Source: Betaproteobacteria bacterium | GTDB lineage: Bacteria; Pseudomonadota; Gammaproteobacteria; Burkholderiales; Casimicrobiaceae | Assembly: GCA_029884335.1 (NCBI GenBank) | Contig: JAOUIA010000014.1 | Coordinates: forward strand, 1-63,492 | Direction of reading: 5' to 3' | DNA: 63,492 nt | Part shown: positions 44,256 to 53,667 of the stretch, piece by piece | How positions within the stretch are numbered: position 1 is the stretch's first letter | Layout of the letters: each line of letters starts with the position of its first letter | Translations under genes and position numbers: made by a program | The notes under the pieces: model-generated | The model's input: the letters and a program-made list of their open reading frames with translations, nothing else | Database searches by the model: none | What the model was told of the DNA's origin: nothing

Positions 44256-45269
44256 ATGAAGCTCGCGACGCTGCGCGACGGCACGCGCGACGGCCGCCTG
44301 GTCGTCGTCGACCGCGACCTCGGTCGCTGCGTCGCAGTCCCCGAGATCGCGCGCACGCTGCAGCACGCGCTCGACGACTGGACGCGCTGCGCGCCGGCGC
44401 TGCTCGCATTGTCGGACGAGCTGTGCGCCGGCCGCCTGCCCGACGCCGTGCCTTTCGACGTGCGCGAGGCGCTGGCGCCGCTGCCGCGCGCCTATCAGTG
44501 GGCCGACGGCTCGGCGTACGTCAACCACGTGGAGCTGGTGCGGCGCGCGCGCGGCGCGACGATGCCGCCCGAGTTCTGGACCGATCCGCTCATGTACCAG
44601 GGCGCGTCCGACCACATGCTCGGCGCGACCGAGGACGTCGAGCTCGCCGACGAGGCGTGGGGCATCGACTTCGAAGGCGAGGTCGCGGTCGTCAGCGGCG
44701 ACGTGCCGATGGGGGTGGCGCCCGACGCCGCGCTGCGCCACGTGCGGCTGCTGATGCTGGTCAACGACGTGAGCCTGCGCAACCTGATTCCCGCCGAGCT
44801 GGGCAAGGGCTTCGGCTTCTTACAGAGCAAGCCGGCCTCGGCGTTCTCGCCGGTCGCCGTCACGCCCGACGAGCTGGGCGCGGCGTGGCGCGACGGGAAG
44901 GTCCACCTGCCGCTGGTCTCGCACCTCAACGGCGAGTTGTTCGGACGGCCGGACGCCGGCGTGGACATGACGTTCCACTTCGGGCAGCTGATCGCGCACG
45001 TTGCCAAGACCCGCACGCTGGCGGCCGGCAGCATCGTCGGCTCCGGTACGGTGTCGAACCGCGAGAACGGCGGGCCGGGCCGGCCGGCTGCGCAGGGCGG
45101 CGTGGGCTACTCCTGCATCGCCGAGCAGCGCACCGTCGAGACGATCGAGCGCGGCAAGCCGGTCACGCCGTTCCTGCGCTTCGGCGACCGCGTGCGCATC
45201 GAGATGCTCGACGCGGACGGGCGCAGCGTGTTCGGCGCGATCGACCAGCGGATCACGAAGCTCCGTTAG
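44256..45269 (+). CDS. Fumarylacetoacetate hydrolase family protein
   Basis: 337 aa. The FAH fold includes AYQWADGSAYVNHVELVRRAR, the metal-binding DFEGEVAVV with acidic ligands, SKPASAFSPVAV and SIVGSGTVSNRENGG. These match the tyrosine-degradation-like FAH branch more than the short YcgM branch. It hydrolyses a C-C bond in a 1,3-diketo acid; the substrate is unknown. It is separated from cysS by 28 bases. Confidence 0.9.
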   Translation: MKLATLRDGTRDGRLVVVDRDLGRCVAVPEIARTLQHALDDWTRCAPALLALSDELCAGRLPDAVPFDVREALAPLPRAYQWADGSAYVNHVELVRRARGATMPPEFWTDPLMYQGASDHMLGATEDVELADEAWGIDFEGEVAVVSGDVPMGVAPDAALRHVRLLMLVNDVSLRNLIPAELGKGFGFLQSKPASAFSPVAVTPDELGAAWRDGKVHLPLVSHLNGELFGRPDAGVDMTFHFGQLIAHVAKTRTLAAGSIVGSGTVSNRENGGPGRPAAQGGVGYSCIAEQRTVETIERGKPVTPFLRFGDRVRIEMLDADGRSVFGAIDQRITKLR

Positions 45270-45279
45270 AGGAAATCGA

Positions 45280-46482
45280 ATGTCCCTCGCAGGCCGCGCG
45301 CGCGTCGCCGTGAATCGCTTGGCGCTCAAGTTCCTGCAGTTCCCGCGCCCGTTCATCCTCACGGGGGCAGGCTCGTCGCTGGCGCTGTGCCGCGAGATCG
45401 CCAACACGGGCGCGCGGCGGGTCATGGTGATCACCGACAGGCCGCTCTTCGACCTCGGCCTGGTCGCGCCCGCGTGCAAGGCGCTCGCCGACGCGGGCGT
45501 CGCCGTCGAGGTCTTCCACGACGTGGTGCCCGATCCGGCCTACGAGGTCGTGCTCGGCGGCGTGGAGCGCCTCAAGCGCTTTCGCGCCGACGCGGTGCTG
45601 GCGGTCGGCGGCGGCTCGTCGATCGACTGCGCGAAGGCGATCCTCCACTGCCACGCCAACGACGCGCACCCGGCGCGGCTCACCGGCGTGTGGCTGTACG
45701 CGCTGCCGCGCAGGCGCGGGCTGCCGTTGTACGCGGTGCCCACCACGGCGGGCACCGGATCCGAGGTCACCATCGTCTCGGTGGTGTCCGACGTCCAGTC
45801 GCGGACGAAGCGGCCGATCATCGATCCCAAGCTGGTGCCGGCCATGGTCGCGCTCGACCCCGAGCTGATGGCGGGATTGCCGCCGCACATCACCGCCGCC
45901 ACCGGGATGGACGCGCTCACGCACGCGGTGGAGGCGTACGTGTCCTCGCTGGCGGACGAGCAGACCGACGTGCTCGCGCGCGCGGCCACCGCGACCATCC
46001 TCAGCCAGCTGCCGGTGGCCTACGCCAACGGCCGCGACCTCGCGGCGCGCGAGCGCATGGCGATCGCCTCGAGCATGGCGGGGCTCGCGTTCACCCGGGC
46101 CGGGGTGGGCTACGTGCACGCCATCGCCCACCAGCTCGGCGCGCTCTACCATTTGCCGCACGGGCTCGCCAACGCGATCGTGATGCCGCACGTGCTCGAC
46201 GTCTCCAAGGGCCACTGCGCGGTACGGCTGGCGGACCTCGCGCGCACGGCGGGCCTCGCGCGCGAAGGCGCGACGGATGCCGCGCTCGCCGACGCCTTCA
46301 TCGCGCGCATCCGCGCGATGAACGAGGCGATGGGCATCCCCTCCAGGGTGAAGGAACTGCGCCGCGAGGACTTCGGCACCATCGTGCGCAACGCCTTCGC
46401 CGAAGCGCACGGCACCTACGGCGTGCCGCGCTACCTCGGCAAGGCGGAGGCGCGCGCGCTGCTCGAGGGCATGCTCCCCTAG
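45280..46482 (+). CDS. Iron-containing alcohol dehydrogenase
   Basis: 400 aa, starting at ATG 45280 behind AGAGGAAA. The NAD-binding loop GGGSSIDCAK is near residue 113, followed by PTTAGTGSEVT and the metal ligands in DALTHAVEAYVS and HAIAHQLGALYHLPHG. The alcohol or semialdehyde substrate is unknown. Ten bases separate it from the FAH gene. Confidence 0.93.
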   Translation: MSLAGRARVAVNRLALKFLQFPRPFILTGAGSSLALCREIANTGARRVMVITDRPLFDLGLVAPACKALADAGVAVEVFHDVVPDPAYEVVLGGVERLKRFRADAVLAVGGGSSIDCAKAILHCHANDAHPARLTGVWLYALPRRRGLPLYAVPTTAGTGSEVTIVSVVSDVQSRTKRPIIDPKLVPAMVALDPELMAGLPPHITAATGMDALTHAVEAYVSSLADEQTDVLARAATATILSQLPVAYANGRDLAARERMAIASSMAGLAFTRAGVGYVHAIAHQLGALYHLPHGLANAIVMPHVLDVSKGHCAVRLADLARTAGLAREGATDAALADAFIARIRAMNEAMGIPSRVKELRREDFGTIVRNAFAEAHGTYGVPRYLGKAEARALLEGMLP

Positions 46483-46486
46483 CAGG

Positions 46487-46636
46487 CCGATGCAAAAGGC
46501 GTTCGCAGGGCAGGTGAGGATCCGGGGGCTTGGTGCTGCGCCTTTTGCATCGGGTCGACGCCAGGGCGGGCGCCTAGGGGCGGCCCGTCGGCGCCCGCCT
46601 CGAACGGCACGCAACACCGCGTGTCGTGCGACGCGC
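46487..46636 (-). repeat. 150-bp three-hairpin dispersed repeat, copy B
   Basis: Partner of 18521-18670. Stem 1 (GATGCAAAAGGCG/CGCCTTTTGCATC) and stem 2 (GGCGGGCGCC/GGCGCCCGCC) are perfect here, and stem 3 is GCACG/CGTGC. It lies between the convergent alcohol dehydrogenase and rlmI genes, 4 bases after the former's stop, so it can also serve as a terminator. Confidence 0.8.
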
Positions 46637-46662
46637 GGCGCTCATTGGCGGCGCCGCCTCGC

Positions 46663-47850
46663 TCAGCGCCTGCGCACGAGCAGGCCCTTGAGGTAGTCGC
46701 CTTCGGGAAACGCGAGCGCGACCGGGTGGTCCGCGCTCGCCGACATGCGTCCCACGATCGCCGCGTCGGCCTTCGCGTCGAGCGCGGCGCCGGCGACGAT
46801 CTTCTGGAACAGGTCGGCAGTGATGCCGCCCGAGCAGGAGAACGTCGCGAGCAGGCCGCCGGGCCGCAGCAGCTTCAGCGCCCACAGGTTGACGTCCTTG
46901 TAGGCGCGCGCGGCCTTCGGGGCGTGCTTCGCGGTTGGCGCGAACTTCGGCGGGTCGAGCACGACGAGGTCGAACGCGCGGCCCGCCGCGCGCAGGTTGC
47001 GCAACTCGGCGAACACGTCGCCCTCCTGCCAGTGCGCGCTGCCGGAGAGCGCCGGATTGCGCGCGAGGTTCGTCCGCGCCAGCGCCAGCGCTTCCGCCGA
47101 GCTGTCGATCGACAGGGCCGAGCTCGCACGCCCGGCCAGCGCCGCGAGCGAGAAGCCGCCGGTGTAGCAGAACGCGTTCAGCACCTCGGCGCCGCGCGCG
47201 CGCTCGCGCACCAGCCGGCGGTTGTCGCGCTGGTCGAGGTAGAAGCCCGTCTTCTGCCCGTGCAGGACGTCGACCTCGTACGCGATGCCGTCCTCGACGA
47301 ACGTCACCGGCTCGCGCAGCGATCCGCGCAGCACGCCGCTGCGCGGATCGAGCCCCTCGAGTGCCCGCACTTCGGCGTCGGAGCGCTCGACGACGCATGC
47401 CGCACCCGTGTGCGCGACGAGCGCATCGGCGATGACCTCGCGCCACGCGTCCGCGCCGGCGGCCAGCAGTTGAAGCACGACGGTGTCGCCGTAGCGGTCG
47501 GCGATGACGCCCGGCAGGCCGTCCGACTCGCCGTGCACGAGCCGGCAGCCGGAGTGGCGCGCATCGAGCATCGCCGCGCGCGCGGCGACGGCCCGCCGGA
47601 CGCGCTCGCCGAGGAACGCGGCGTCGACCGTGGCCGGTTCGAACGACCAGACGCGCGCGCGGATCTGCGACCGGGGCGAATACGCGGCGAGCGCGAGCAC
47701 GCTGCCGTCGTGCGCGCGCACCTCGACGGTCGCGCCGGCCGCGGGCGCGCCCTCGACGCGCGCCACGGCGCCGGAAAAGATCCACGGGTGCCGGTGGCGC
47801 AGCGACCTGTCGCGCCCGGGCGCGAGGCGCAGCACCGCGACCGGCGCCAC
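46663..47850 (-). CDS. rlmI: 23S rRNA (cytosine-C5) methyltransferase, RlmI-like
   Basis: 395 aa, starting at GTG 47850. An N-terminal PUA-like domain (RHPWIFSGAVARVEG) and a central GVIADRYGD block come first. The SAM domain has VLNAFCYTGGFSLAAL, the catalytic-site motif VVLDPPKFA and the late TFSCSGGI with a Cys. RlmI methylates C1962 of 23S rRNA. Last gene of a four-gene minus operon with spacings of 1-2 bases or overlaps. Confidence 0.92.
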   Translation of the reverse strand: MAPVAVLRLAPGRDRSLRHRHPWIFSGAVARVEGAPAAGATVEVRAHDGSVLALAAYSPRSQIRARVWSFEPATVDAAFLGERVRRAVAARAAMLDARHSGCRLVHGESDGLPGVIADRYGDTVVLQLLAAGADAWREVIADALVAHTGAACVVERSDAEVRALEGLDPRSGVLRGSLREPVTFVEDGIAYEVDVLHGQKTGFYLDQRDNRRLVRERARGAEVLNAFCYTGGFSLAALAGRASSALSIDSSAEALALARTNLARNPALSGSAHWQEGDVFAELRNLRAAGRAFDLVVLDPPKFAPTAKHAPKAARAYKDVNLWALKLLRPGGLLATFSCSGGITADLFQKIVAGAALDAKADAAIVGRMSASADHPVALAFPEGDYLKGLLVRRR

Positions 47851-47852
47851 CG

Positions 47853-48317
47853 TCAGCCGCCCGCCATCGCCGCGCGCAACGCCTCGACGCGCGCGCGGTT
47901 GACGCCGAGATCGCTGCGGCCGAGCCGCGCGGCCGAGCGCACGTGCAGGACCCCGGAAGCGTCGGGCACGACCTCGAGGTCGTCCACGAAGCCCCAGAAC
48001 CGCGAGGCGACCTCGACGTGCAGGTAGTCGGGACGCGAGGTCGCCACGCGCGCACCCGGAAGGCTCGCGGCCGCCTCGGCGAGGCGCCTCATCGCTGCCG
48101 CGGGGTCGCCGCGAAACGCGATTGGCGCGACCTTGTGCTCGTCGTCGGTGGCGCGGCTCGCGACGCAGTTCGGCGTGGCAGGGCAGGGCGCCAGCGTCCC
48201 GGTCCCGACGGTGGCCGGCCGCTCGCCAGCGAACAGCGACCCGAACGGGGAAGCGGTCGCCGCGGCCGATGCCATGAGGAGCGCGAGGAGCGCGAGGCTG
48301 CGCACGGCGCGCATCAC
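47853..48317 (-). CDS. DUF1499 domain protein, secreted
   Basis: 154 aa with a signal peptide (cut near ATASP, about residue 22). The DUF1499 features are the CPATPNCVASRATDDEH stretch and YLHVEVASRFWGFVDDLEV. Its function is unknown; the family is envelope-located. It overlaps the SDR gene by 4 bases and precedes rlmI by 2. Confidence 0.9.
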   Translation of the reverse strand: MMRAVRSLALLALLMASAAATASPFGSLFAGERPATVGTGTLAPCPATPNCVASRATDDEHKVAPIAFRGDPAAAMRRLAEAAASLPGARVATSRPDYLHVEVASRFWGFVDDLEVVPDASGVLHVRSAARLGRSDLGVNRARVEALRAAMAGG

Positions 48318-49015
48318 ACGGATCGCGTGAGTCCGCCGTCCGCGCGCAGGTTCTGCCCGGTGACGTAGCCGGCGTCGGCGGAGAGCAGGAATGCCGCCGT
48401 CTTCGCGATCTCCTCGACGCGGGCGTAGCGCCGCATCGGGATCGCGGGCAGATTCTCGGGCTTCACCGGCAGCGAGTCGACGAAGCCGGGCAGGAGGTTG
48501 TTCATGCGCACGCCGTGCTTCGCCTCGGCGTCGGCGTACAGCTTGCAGTACGAGGCCAGCGCCGCGCGCAGCGCCGAGCTCACGGGGAACCGCGCGTCCG
48601 GTTCGAACGCCGCGAACGACGATATGTTGACGATGGCGCCGTGGCGCTCGCGCAGCGCGGGCGTGATGCGCCGCGCGATGCGCACTACGGGCAGCAGCAC
48701 GAGGTCGAGCCCCGCGCGCCAGTCGTCGTCGGCGAGGTCGAGCAGCGCGCCCTTGGGCGGGTGGCCGGTCGACAGCACCGCGCCGTCGATGCGGCCCCAG
48801 TCGCGCAGCGTCTCGTCGACGAGGCGGTCGAGGTCCACGGCCGCCGCGATGTCGCCCCGGGTCGCGCGGCCGCCCAGTTCGCCGGCCAGCGCATCCACCG
48901 CCGCCGAGCGCGCGAACAGCGCCACCCGCCAGCCGCGCGCGGCCAGCTCGCGGGCGCAGGCCGCGCCGATGCCCTTGCTGGCGGCAGTGACGAGGACGAC
49001 GGGCCGTTCGCTCAC
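48314..49015 (-). CDS. Short-chain dehydrogenase/reductase
   Basis: 233 aa SDR. The cofactor motif is [19 protein letters not shown] near residues 10-28. The tetrad positions include NISSF and a Y-x3-K (YCKLY) region near residue 158. The C-terminal [10 protein letters not shown] is typical. Substrate unknown. Its stop overlaps the DUF1499 start. Confidence 0.9.
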   Translation of the reverse strand: MSERPVVLVTAASKGIGAACARELAARGWRVALFARSAAVDALAGELGGRATRGDIAAAVDLDRLVDETLRDWGRIDGAVLSTGHPPKGALLDLADDDWRAGLDLVLLPVVRIARRITPALRERHGAIVNISSFAAFEPDARFPVSSALRAALASYCKLYADAEAKHGVRMNNLLPGFVDSLPVKPENLPAIPMRRYARVEEIAKTAAFLLSADAGYVTGQNLRADGGLTRSV

Positions 49016-49016
49016 G

Positions 49017-49979
49017 TCAGGCCGCCAGCGCCGCGTCGATGCGCGCCATGACTTCGGGGGTCAGCTTCGGCACGACGTCGAGCGCCTTCATGTTCTCCTG
49101 CACCTGCGCGACGCGGCTCGCACCGGTGATCACCGTCGACACGCGCGGGTTCTTCAGGCACCAGGCGATGGCCAGCTGCGCCATCGTGCAGCCGAGGTCG
49201 CGGGCGACGGGCACGAGGCGGCGGACCTGCGCGAGCTTGGCCTCGTCGGTCAGCCGGTCGGCGAGCCACTCGTAGCCCTTGACCGCGCCGCGGGAATCCG
49301 GCGGGATCCCCTTGTCGTACTTGCCGGTCAGCAGTCCCGACGCGAGCGGGCTCCAGGTCGTCGTGCCGAGCCCGATGTCCTCGTACAGCCGCGCGTACTC
49401 GCGCTCGACGCGGTCGCGACAGAGCAGGTTGTACTGCGGCTGCTCCATGGCCGGCTTGTGGAGGTGATGGCGCTCGGCGATCTCCCACGCGCGCGCGATA
49501 TCGGCTGCGCTCCACTCGGAGGTGCCCCAGTAGAGCGCCTTGCCCTGCGCGACCATGTCGTGCATCGCCCACACGGTCTCCTCGATCGGCGTGTCGGGGT
49601 CCGGCCGGTGGCAGAACACGAGGTCGACGTAGTCGAGCTGCAGGCGCGCGAGCGAGGCGTCGATCGCCCCGCGCAGGTACTTGCGGTTGAGCGTGTTCTT
49701 CTCGTTGGGCCCGTCGTGGAGGCCCCAGAAGAACTTGGTGGAGACGACGTACGAGCTGCGTCGCCAGCCGAGCTTGCGCAGGGCCTCGCCCATGATCGTC
49801 TCGGACGCGCCCTTCGCGTACACCTCGGCGTTGTCGATGAAGTTGACGCCGGCCGCGTAGGCGGCGCGCATGCAATCGAGCGCGGCTTCGCTGCCGAGCT
49901 GGTTGCCGTACGTGACCCAGGAGCCGAAGGAGAGCTCGCTGACCTTGAGGCCGGAGCGGCCGAGCCGGCGGTAGTTCAT
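49017..49979 (-). CDS. Aldo/keto reductase (potassium-channel beta-subunit-like)
   Basis: 320 aa TIM-barrel oxidoreductase. Catalytic residues are in [11 protein letters not shown] (D, Y), VSTKFF (K) and LVFCHRPD (H). The cofactor region [16 protein letters not shown] lies near the C-terminus. It belongs to the AKR6/YghZ-like branch. It leads the operon AKR-SDR-DUF1499-rlmI, with a strong AAGGAAGG ribosome site. Confidence 0.93.
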   Translation of the reverse strand: MNYRRLGRSGLKVSELSFGSWVTYGNQLGSEAALDCMRAAYAAGVNFIDNAEVYAKGASETIMGEALRKLGWRRSSYVVSTKFFWGLHDGPNEKNTLNRKYLRGAIDASLARLQLDYVDLVFCHRPDPDTPIEETVWAMHDMVAQGKALYWGTSEWSAADIARAWEIAERHHLHKPAMEQPQYNLLCRDRVEREYARLYEDIGLGTTTWSPLASGLLTGKYDKGIPPDSRGAVKGYEWLADRLTDEAKLAQVRRLVPVARDLGCTMAQLAIAWCLKNPRVSTVITGASRVAQVQENMKALDVVPKLTPEVMARIDAALAA

Positions 49980-50086
49980 CGGGGAAGACCTTCCTTTCGG
50001 GAGGGGATGGGAGCGGCGGCGCGCCGCGCCCGGCCGCCGCGGTTAGAATCGCGCGTCCTTCATTCTAAGCCAGCCGGAGCGCACCG

Positions 50087-52159
50087 ATGCCCGCACGCAG
50101 CCGCAGCAAGCGAACGCCGCTGACCGTCGAGGCGCTGTGGGCGATCCGGCGCGTGGGCTCGCCCACGCTCTCGCCCGACGGTGCGCACGCCTGCGCGTCC
50201 GTGACGAGCTACGACATGGAGCGCAACGAGGGCGAGACCGCGCTGTGGCTGTTCCCGACGCACCTCGCAGCCTCCGGCGGCGGCCGGCCGCGCAAGCTCA
50301 CCGCCGGCGACAAGGACAGCGAGCCCGCGTGGTCGCCGGACGGGCGCCACATCGCGTTCGCGGCGAAGCGCCACGGCGACGAGGAGCCGCAGCTCTACGT
50401 GATCGCGCCCGATGGCGGCGAGGCGCGTCGCGTGACGAAGCTGGCCAACGGCGTGGCGGCGCTGAAGTGGTTTCCCGACGGCAGGCGGATCGCCTTCATC
50501 TCGTGGGTGTGGCCGGAGCTCGCCACCGAGGCACAGCAGGCGAAGCGGAAGAAGGACCGCGCCGGGGACAAGGTCAAGGCGCACGTGACCGAGCGCGGCG
50601 AGTTCCGCTACTGGGACCACTGGCTCGCCGACGGGCGCGAGCCGCATCTCTTCGCGTGCGACGTCGCCACCGGCCGGTGCCGGGACCTCCTCGCGGGCAC
50701 GGGCCTGCGGCTGCGCCCGTGGCAGCCGGGCGCGGACGAGTACGACATCTCGCCCGACGGGCGCGAGGTCGCGCTCACGTTCGATCCGGGCGACGAGCCG
50801 CGGATGATGACGCAGACCGACGTGGTCGTGCTCGACCTCGCCAGCGGCAAGTGGCGCAACCTCACCGCCGACAGCGGCATGTCGGACGAGCACCCGCGCT
50901 ACTCGCCCGACGGCCGCCACATCGCCTACCACGCCTACGATACGAAGCGGGCATTCAACGACCAGGGCCACCTGCGACTTCTGGATCGGCGCGCCGGCGC
51001 GTGGTCGCGGCTCGCCCCCGCGCTCGACCGCGCCACCACGCACGTCCGGTGGAGCGCGGACGGCGCCGCGCTCCTGTTCCTCTGCGAGGACCGCGGCCGC
51101 GTGGAGCTGCACCGCCTGCCGCTGGGTGCGGCGACCTCCGAGCGCATCGTCGCCGGCGGCACGCTGGGCGGCTTCGCGCGCTCGCGCGACGGCGCAGTCA
51201 TTGCGTTCGACCGCTCGACCTCCCACCACCCCCCGCAGCTCTTCGCGGTGCGCGCCGATGGCGGCGGCGAGCGCGCGATCGAACGCCTCAACGAGGGGCT
51301 GCTCGCCCGTCACGCGCTGGGCGAGACGCGCGAGTTCACGGTCAAGGGGTGGAAGGGCGAGCCGGTGCAGGTCTTCGTCACCTATCCGCCGGGGTTCGAT
51401 CCCGCCAGGAAGTGGCCGCTGATGCACTCGATCCACGGCGGTCCGCACAACGCGCACCACGACGCGTGGCACTTCCGCTGGAACACGCAGGTGTTCGCCG
51501 GCGCGGGCCGCATCGTCGCCTGCGTCAACTACCACGGCTCGTCGGGCTTCGGGCAGGCGTTCCTCGAGACGATCACCGGGCGCTACGGGGAGAAGGAGCT
51601 CGCCGACCACGAGGCGGCGACCGACTTCCTGGTGGCGCAGGGATACGTCGACCGCGAGCGGCTCACCGCCACCGGGGGCAGCTACGGCGGGTTCATGGTC
51701 GCGTTCATGAACGGCCACGTCGATCGCTACAAGGCGTTCGTCTGCCACGCCGGCTGCTACGACTGGGTGAGCATGATGGCCACCGACGGCTACCGCTTCT
51801 TCGCCTCGGAACTCGGCGCGTTCCACTGGGAGGACGAGGCGCGGGTGCTGCGCCAGTCGCCGCATCACTACGTGCGCAACGCGAAGACGCCGACGCTCGT
51901 CGTGCACGGCGAGCAGGACTTCCGCGTGCCGGCGACGCAGGCGCTGCAGTACTACGACACGCTGAAGGCGAAGGACGTGCCCGCGCGGCTCGTGTACTTC
52001 CCCGACGAGAACCACTGGATCCTCAAGCCGCAGAACTCGCGGCTGTGGTACCGGGAGTTCTTCGCGTGGCTCGAGCGCTGGGACGGCAAGCGTGCGGCGA
52101 AGCCTGCGCGCGGCAAGGCGAAGCGCGCGAGGAAGCGGGGCGCCGCTCGGTCTCGCTAG
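50087..52159 (+). CDS. S9 family prolyl-oligopeptidase-type peptidase
   Basis: 690 aa. The N-terminal beta-propeller (about 20-420) has repeated WSPDGRHIAF-type blades. The alpha/beta-hydrolase domain carries the nucleophile in GGSYGGFM (Ser about 531), Asp in EQDFRVP (about 609) and His in ENHWI (about 642). No signal peptide, so it is cytoplasmic. It ends with a basic Lys/Arg/Ala tail. It probably degrades short peptides. Confidence 0.93.
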   Translation: MPARSRSKRTPLTVEALWAIRRVGSPTLSPDGAHACASVTSYDMERNEGETALWLFPTHLAASGGGRPRKLTAGDKDSEPAWSPDGRHIAFAAKRHGDEEPQLYVIAPDGGEARRVTKLANGVAALKWFPDGRRIAFISWVWPELATEAQQAKRKKDRAGDKVKAHVTERGEFRYWDHWLADGREPHLFACDVATGRCRDLLAGTGLRLRPWQPGADEYDISPDGREVALTFDPGDEPRMMTQTDVVVLDLASGKWRNLTADSGMSDEHPRYSPDGRHIAYHAYDTKRAFNDQGHLRLLDRRAGAWSRLAPALDRATTHVRWSADGAALLFLCEDRGRVELHRLPLGAATSERIVAGGTLGGFARSRDGAVIAFDRSTSHHPPQLFAVRADGGGERAIERLNEGLLARHALGETREFTVKGWKGEPVQVFVTYPPGFDPARKWPLMHSIHGGPHNAHHDAWHFRWNTQVFAGAGRIVACVNYHGSSGFGQAFLETITGRYGEKELADHEAATDFLVAQGYVDRERLTATGGSYGGFMVAFMNGHVDRYKAFVCHAGCYDWVSMMATDGYRFFASELGAFHWEDEARVLRQSPHHYVRNAKTPTLVVHGEQDFRVPATQALQYYDTLKAKDVPARLVYFPDENHWILKPQNSRLWYREFFAWLERWDGKRAAKPARGKAKRARKRGAARSR

Positions 52160-52208
52160 TCTTGAAGTGTCAGAAGGTTCTTGCGCTGGAGCATGAGTCT
52201 GGATCATC

Positions 52209-52304
52209 CGTCGTCCCCGCGCAGGCGGGGACCCAGTGTCTTTGAACGCCGGCATCGGCAGGCAATTCGAAAGTCGCTGGGTCCCCGCCTGCGCGGGGAC
52301 GACG
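52209..52304. repeat. GTCCCCGC...GCGGGGAC dispersed palindrome
   Basis: Two perfect 28-base inverted arms (52209-52236 and 52277-52304) flank a 40-base centre. Each arm is itself partly self-complementary (CCCCGCgcagGCGGGG). This type of repeat is common between genes in GC-rich proteobacteria. It sits between convergent S9 peptidase and TraR-like genes, where it could end both transcripts. Confidence 0.85.
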
Positions 52305-52353
52305 AACGAAACGAACGCGCGCGCCCTGAAGATCGCGTGGGGAGCGCGGCGAT

Positions 52354-52758
52354 CTAGACCGCGGTCAGCGGCGGCCCCGCCTCGCGCTTCTCCAGCGCGC
52401 CCTGGCAGGCGACGCAGCGCGTCGCGGCCGGGTAGGCGCGAAGGCGCGCGGGCGCGATGCGCTCGCCGCAGTCGACGCACTCGCCGTAGGTGCCGGCCCG
52501 CAGGCGGCCCAGCGCGGCCTCGACGTCCGCCAGCTCGGAGAGCAGCTGGTGCGCCTCGGCGATGTCGCGCGCCGCCATCTCGTCGCCCACGCCCCAGTCG
52601 TCCGTCTCCGCGGGCACGCTCGACAAGCCGACCACGCCCTCGTCCCCGGTGCCGCGCAGGTGCGCCTTGATCTCGCCGCGCAGACGCTGCTGGCGGTCGG
52701 CGAGCCGCTTCTCGAGGTCGGCGAGGTCGGTTGCGCTTGGGCGTGCGGTGGACGACAT
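52354..52758 (-). CDS. TraR/DksA-type C4 zinc-finger protein
   Basis: 134 aa from ATG 52758, chosen because AGGGGAGA lies 8 bases upstream; GTG 52764 is too close to it. An N-terminal coiled coil (about 10-90) leads to GECVDCGERI...TRCVAC, the C4 zinc finger of DksA-like RNA-polymerase secondary-channel proteins. It probably modulates transcription under stress. An FNR-like box lies about 85 bases upstream. Confidence 0.9.
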   Translation of the reverse strand: MSSTARPSATDLADLEKRLADRQQRLRGEIKAHLRGTGDEGVVGLSSVPAETDDWGVGDEMAARDIAEAHQLLSELADVEAALGRLRAGTYGECVDCGERIAPARLRAYPAATRCVACQGALEKREAGPPLTAV

Positions 52759-52836
52759 GATCACGATCTCCCCTGCGGGCGCGGAGCAGCCCGCCTGCGG
52801 ACACTCGCAGCATCACAGGAGCGCCGCCGGCGGCGC

Positions 52837-52850
52837 TTGATCCCGGTCAA
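52837..52850. promoter_or_regulatory. FNR/ANR-like box upstream of the TraR/DksA gene
   Basis: TTGATCCCGGTCAA matches TTGAT-N4-ATCAA at nine of ten positions and is flanked by C/G extending the palindrome. On the plus strand it is followed by GCGTTTTT, so it may instead be a short terminator stem. A GC-rich stem (AGCGCCGCC/GGCGGCGCT) lies just before it. Confidence 0.5.
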
Positions 52851-52887
52851 GCGTTTTTCCTGCGCAGGCGCCGGTTCCCGACCCCGG

Positions 52888-53091
52888 TCAGCGAACCCGC
52901 TTCGCGGCGTACTCCTCCTCGACGTTGTCGCGGAAGTAGCTCCACGGCGACGACGAGGTCGACAGGCGCCGCCACACCTCCGGCGACACCCCGGCATACT
53001 CGAACGTGCCCGCCGTGAGCTCCACGCGCAGCGTCTTGGTGCGCTCGTCGTAGCCCGCCGCGCGCAGGCTGCCTCCGGTCATCCGCTTCAT
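52888..53091 (-). CDS. KTSC domain protein (small)
   Basis: 67 aa from ATG 53091 (GTG 53097 adds two residues). The sequence GYDERTKTLRVELTAGTFEYAGVSPEVW (split) and a late SSPWSYFRDNVEEEY match the KTSC domain of short single-domain proteins of unknown function. Here the eponymous KTSC is SSSPWSYF. It begins about 20 bases after the thioredoxin gene and is probably co-transcribed with it. Confidence 0.8.
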   Translation of the reverse strand: MKRMTGGSLRAAGYDERTKTLRVELTAGTFEYAGVSPEVWRRLSTSSSPWSYFRDNVEEEYAAKRVR

Positions 53092-53111
53092 CTCCACGCG
53101 CGCCTCCGCGG

Positions 53112-53579
53112 TCAGGGGCGGGTTTCGAGGAAGCGCCGCACCCTGGCCGGGTCGAGCTTCGCGCCCTCGTGGAACTCGGTCGACGGCGCGGACCGCACCA
53201 CGCGCCCTTCGCCGTCGAGCACGAACAGCGTGGGCAGCCAGCTGAGCTTGGGGAACGCCGCGAGCGCGGCCTCGTTGCGGTTCTCGCTGCCGACGAACAC
53301 CTTCACCGGGACGTAACGCGCGTCGCGCAGGGCGGCGAGCGCGGGATCGGCGGCGAACAGGCGGTCGAGCTCGCGGCAGTCCTTGCACCAGTCGCCGCCG
53401 GTGAGGACCAGCACCTGACGGTGGGCGCGCGGCGCCGCGGCGATCGCCGCGGCGAGGTCGGCGGGCGCGTCGCGCGTCGCGTCGTAGCGGTCGACCGCCG
53501 GCAGCGGCCCCGCGGCGTGCGCCGGGACGGCGAGCGCCAGCGAGGCGGCGAGTCCGGCGAGCAGGTGCCTGAGGTTCAT
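53112..53579 (-). CDS. Periplasmic thioredoxin-like protein
   Basis: 155 aa from ATG 53579, with a signal peptide cut near AHAAG (about residue 22). The active site is GGDWCKDCRELD, a CxxC with Lys-Asp, followed by LSWLPTLFVLDGEGR with the cis-Pro. It is a thioredoxin_7-type disulphide reductase of the periplasm. Partner unknown. Confidence 0.88.
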   Translation of the reverse strand: MNLRHLLAGLAASLALAVPAHAAGPLPAVDRYDATRDAPADLAAAIAAAPRAHRQVLVLTGGDWCKDCRELDRLFAADPALAALRDARYVPVKVFVGSENRNEAALAAFPKLSWLPTLFVLDGEGRVVRSAPSTEFHEGAKLDPARVRRFLETRP

Positions 53580-53667
53580 GCTGGGCGAGTATCGCAAACG
53601 GGCGGGGAGGGGGTCAACGAACGTCGCGTCCGGACGCCTGGCGCCGCGCGCGGCGATATACTGGCCC

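Noticed and set aside
46490-46696. Short open frame of 68 codons starting ATGCAAAAGGCG in the three-hairpin repeat, also open in the other copy
   Set aside because: Most of the sequence is explained by conserved stem-loops, the peptide is Arg-rich without a ribosome site, and the frame in copy A has no matching end. I treat it as a structured repeat, though translation is not excluded.
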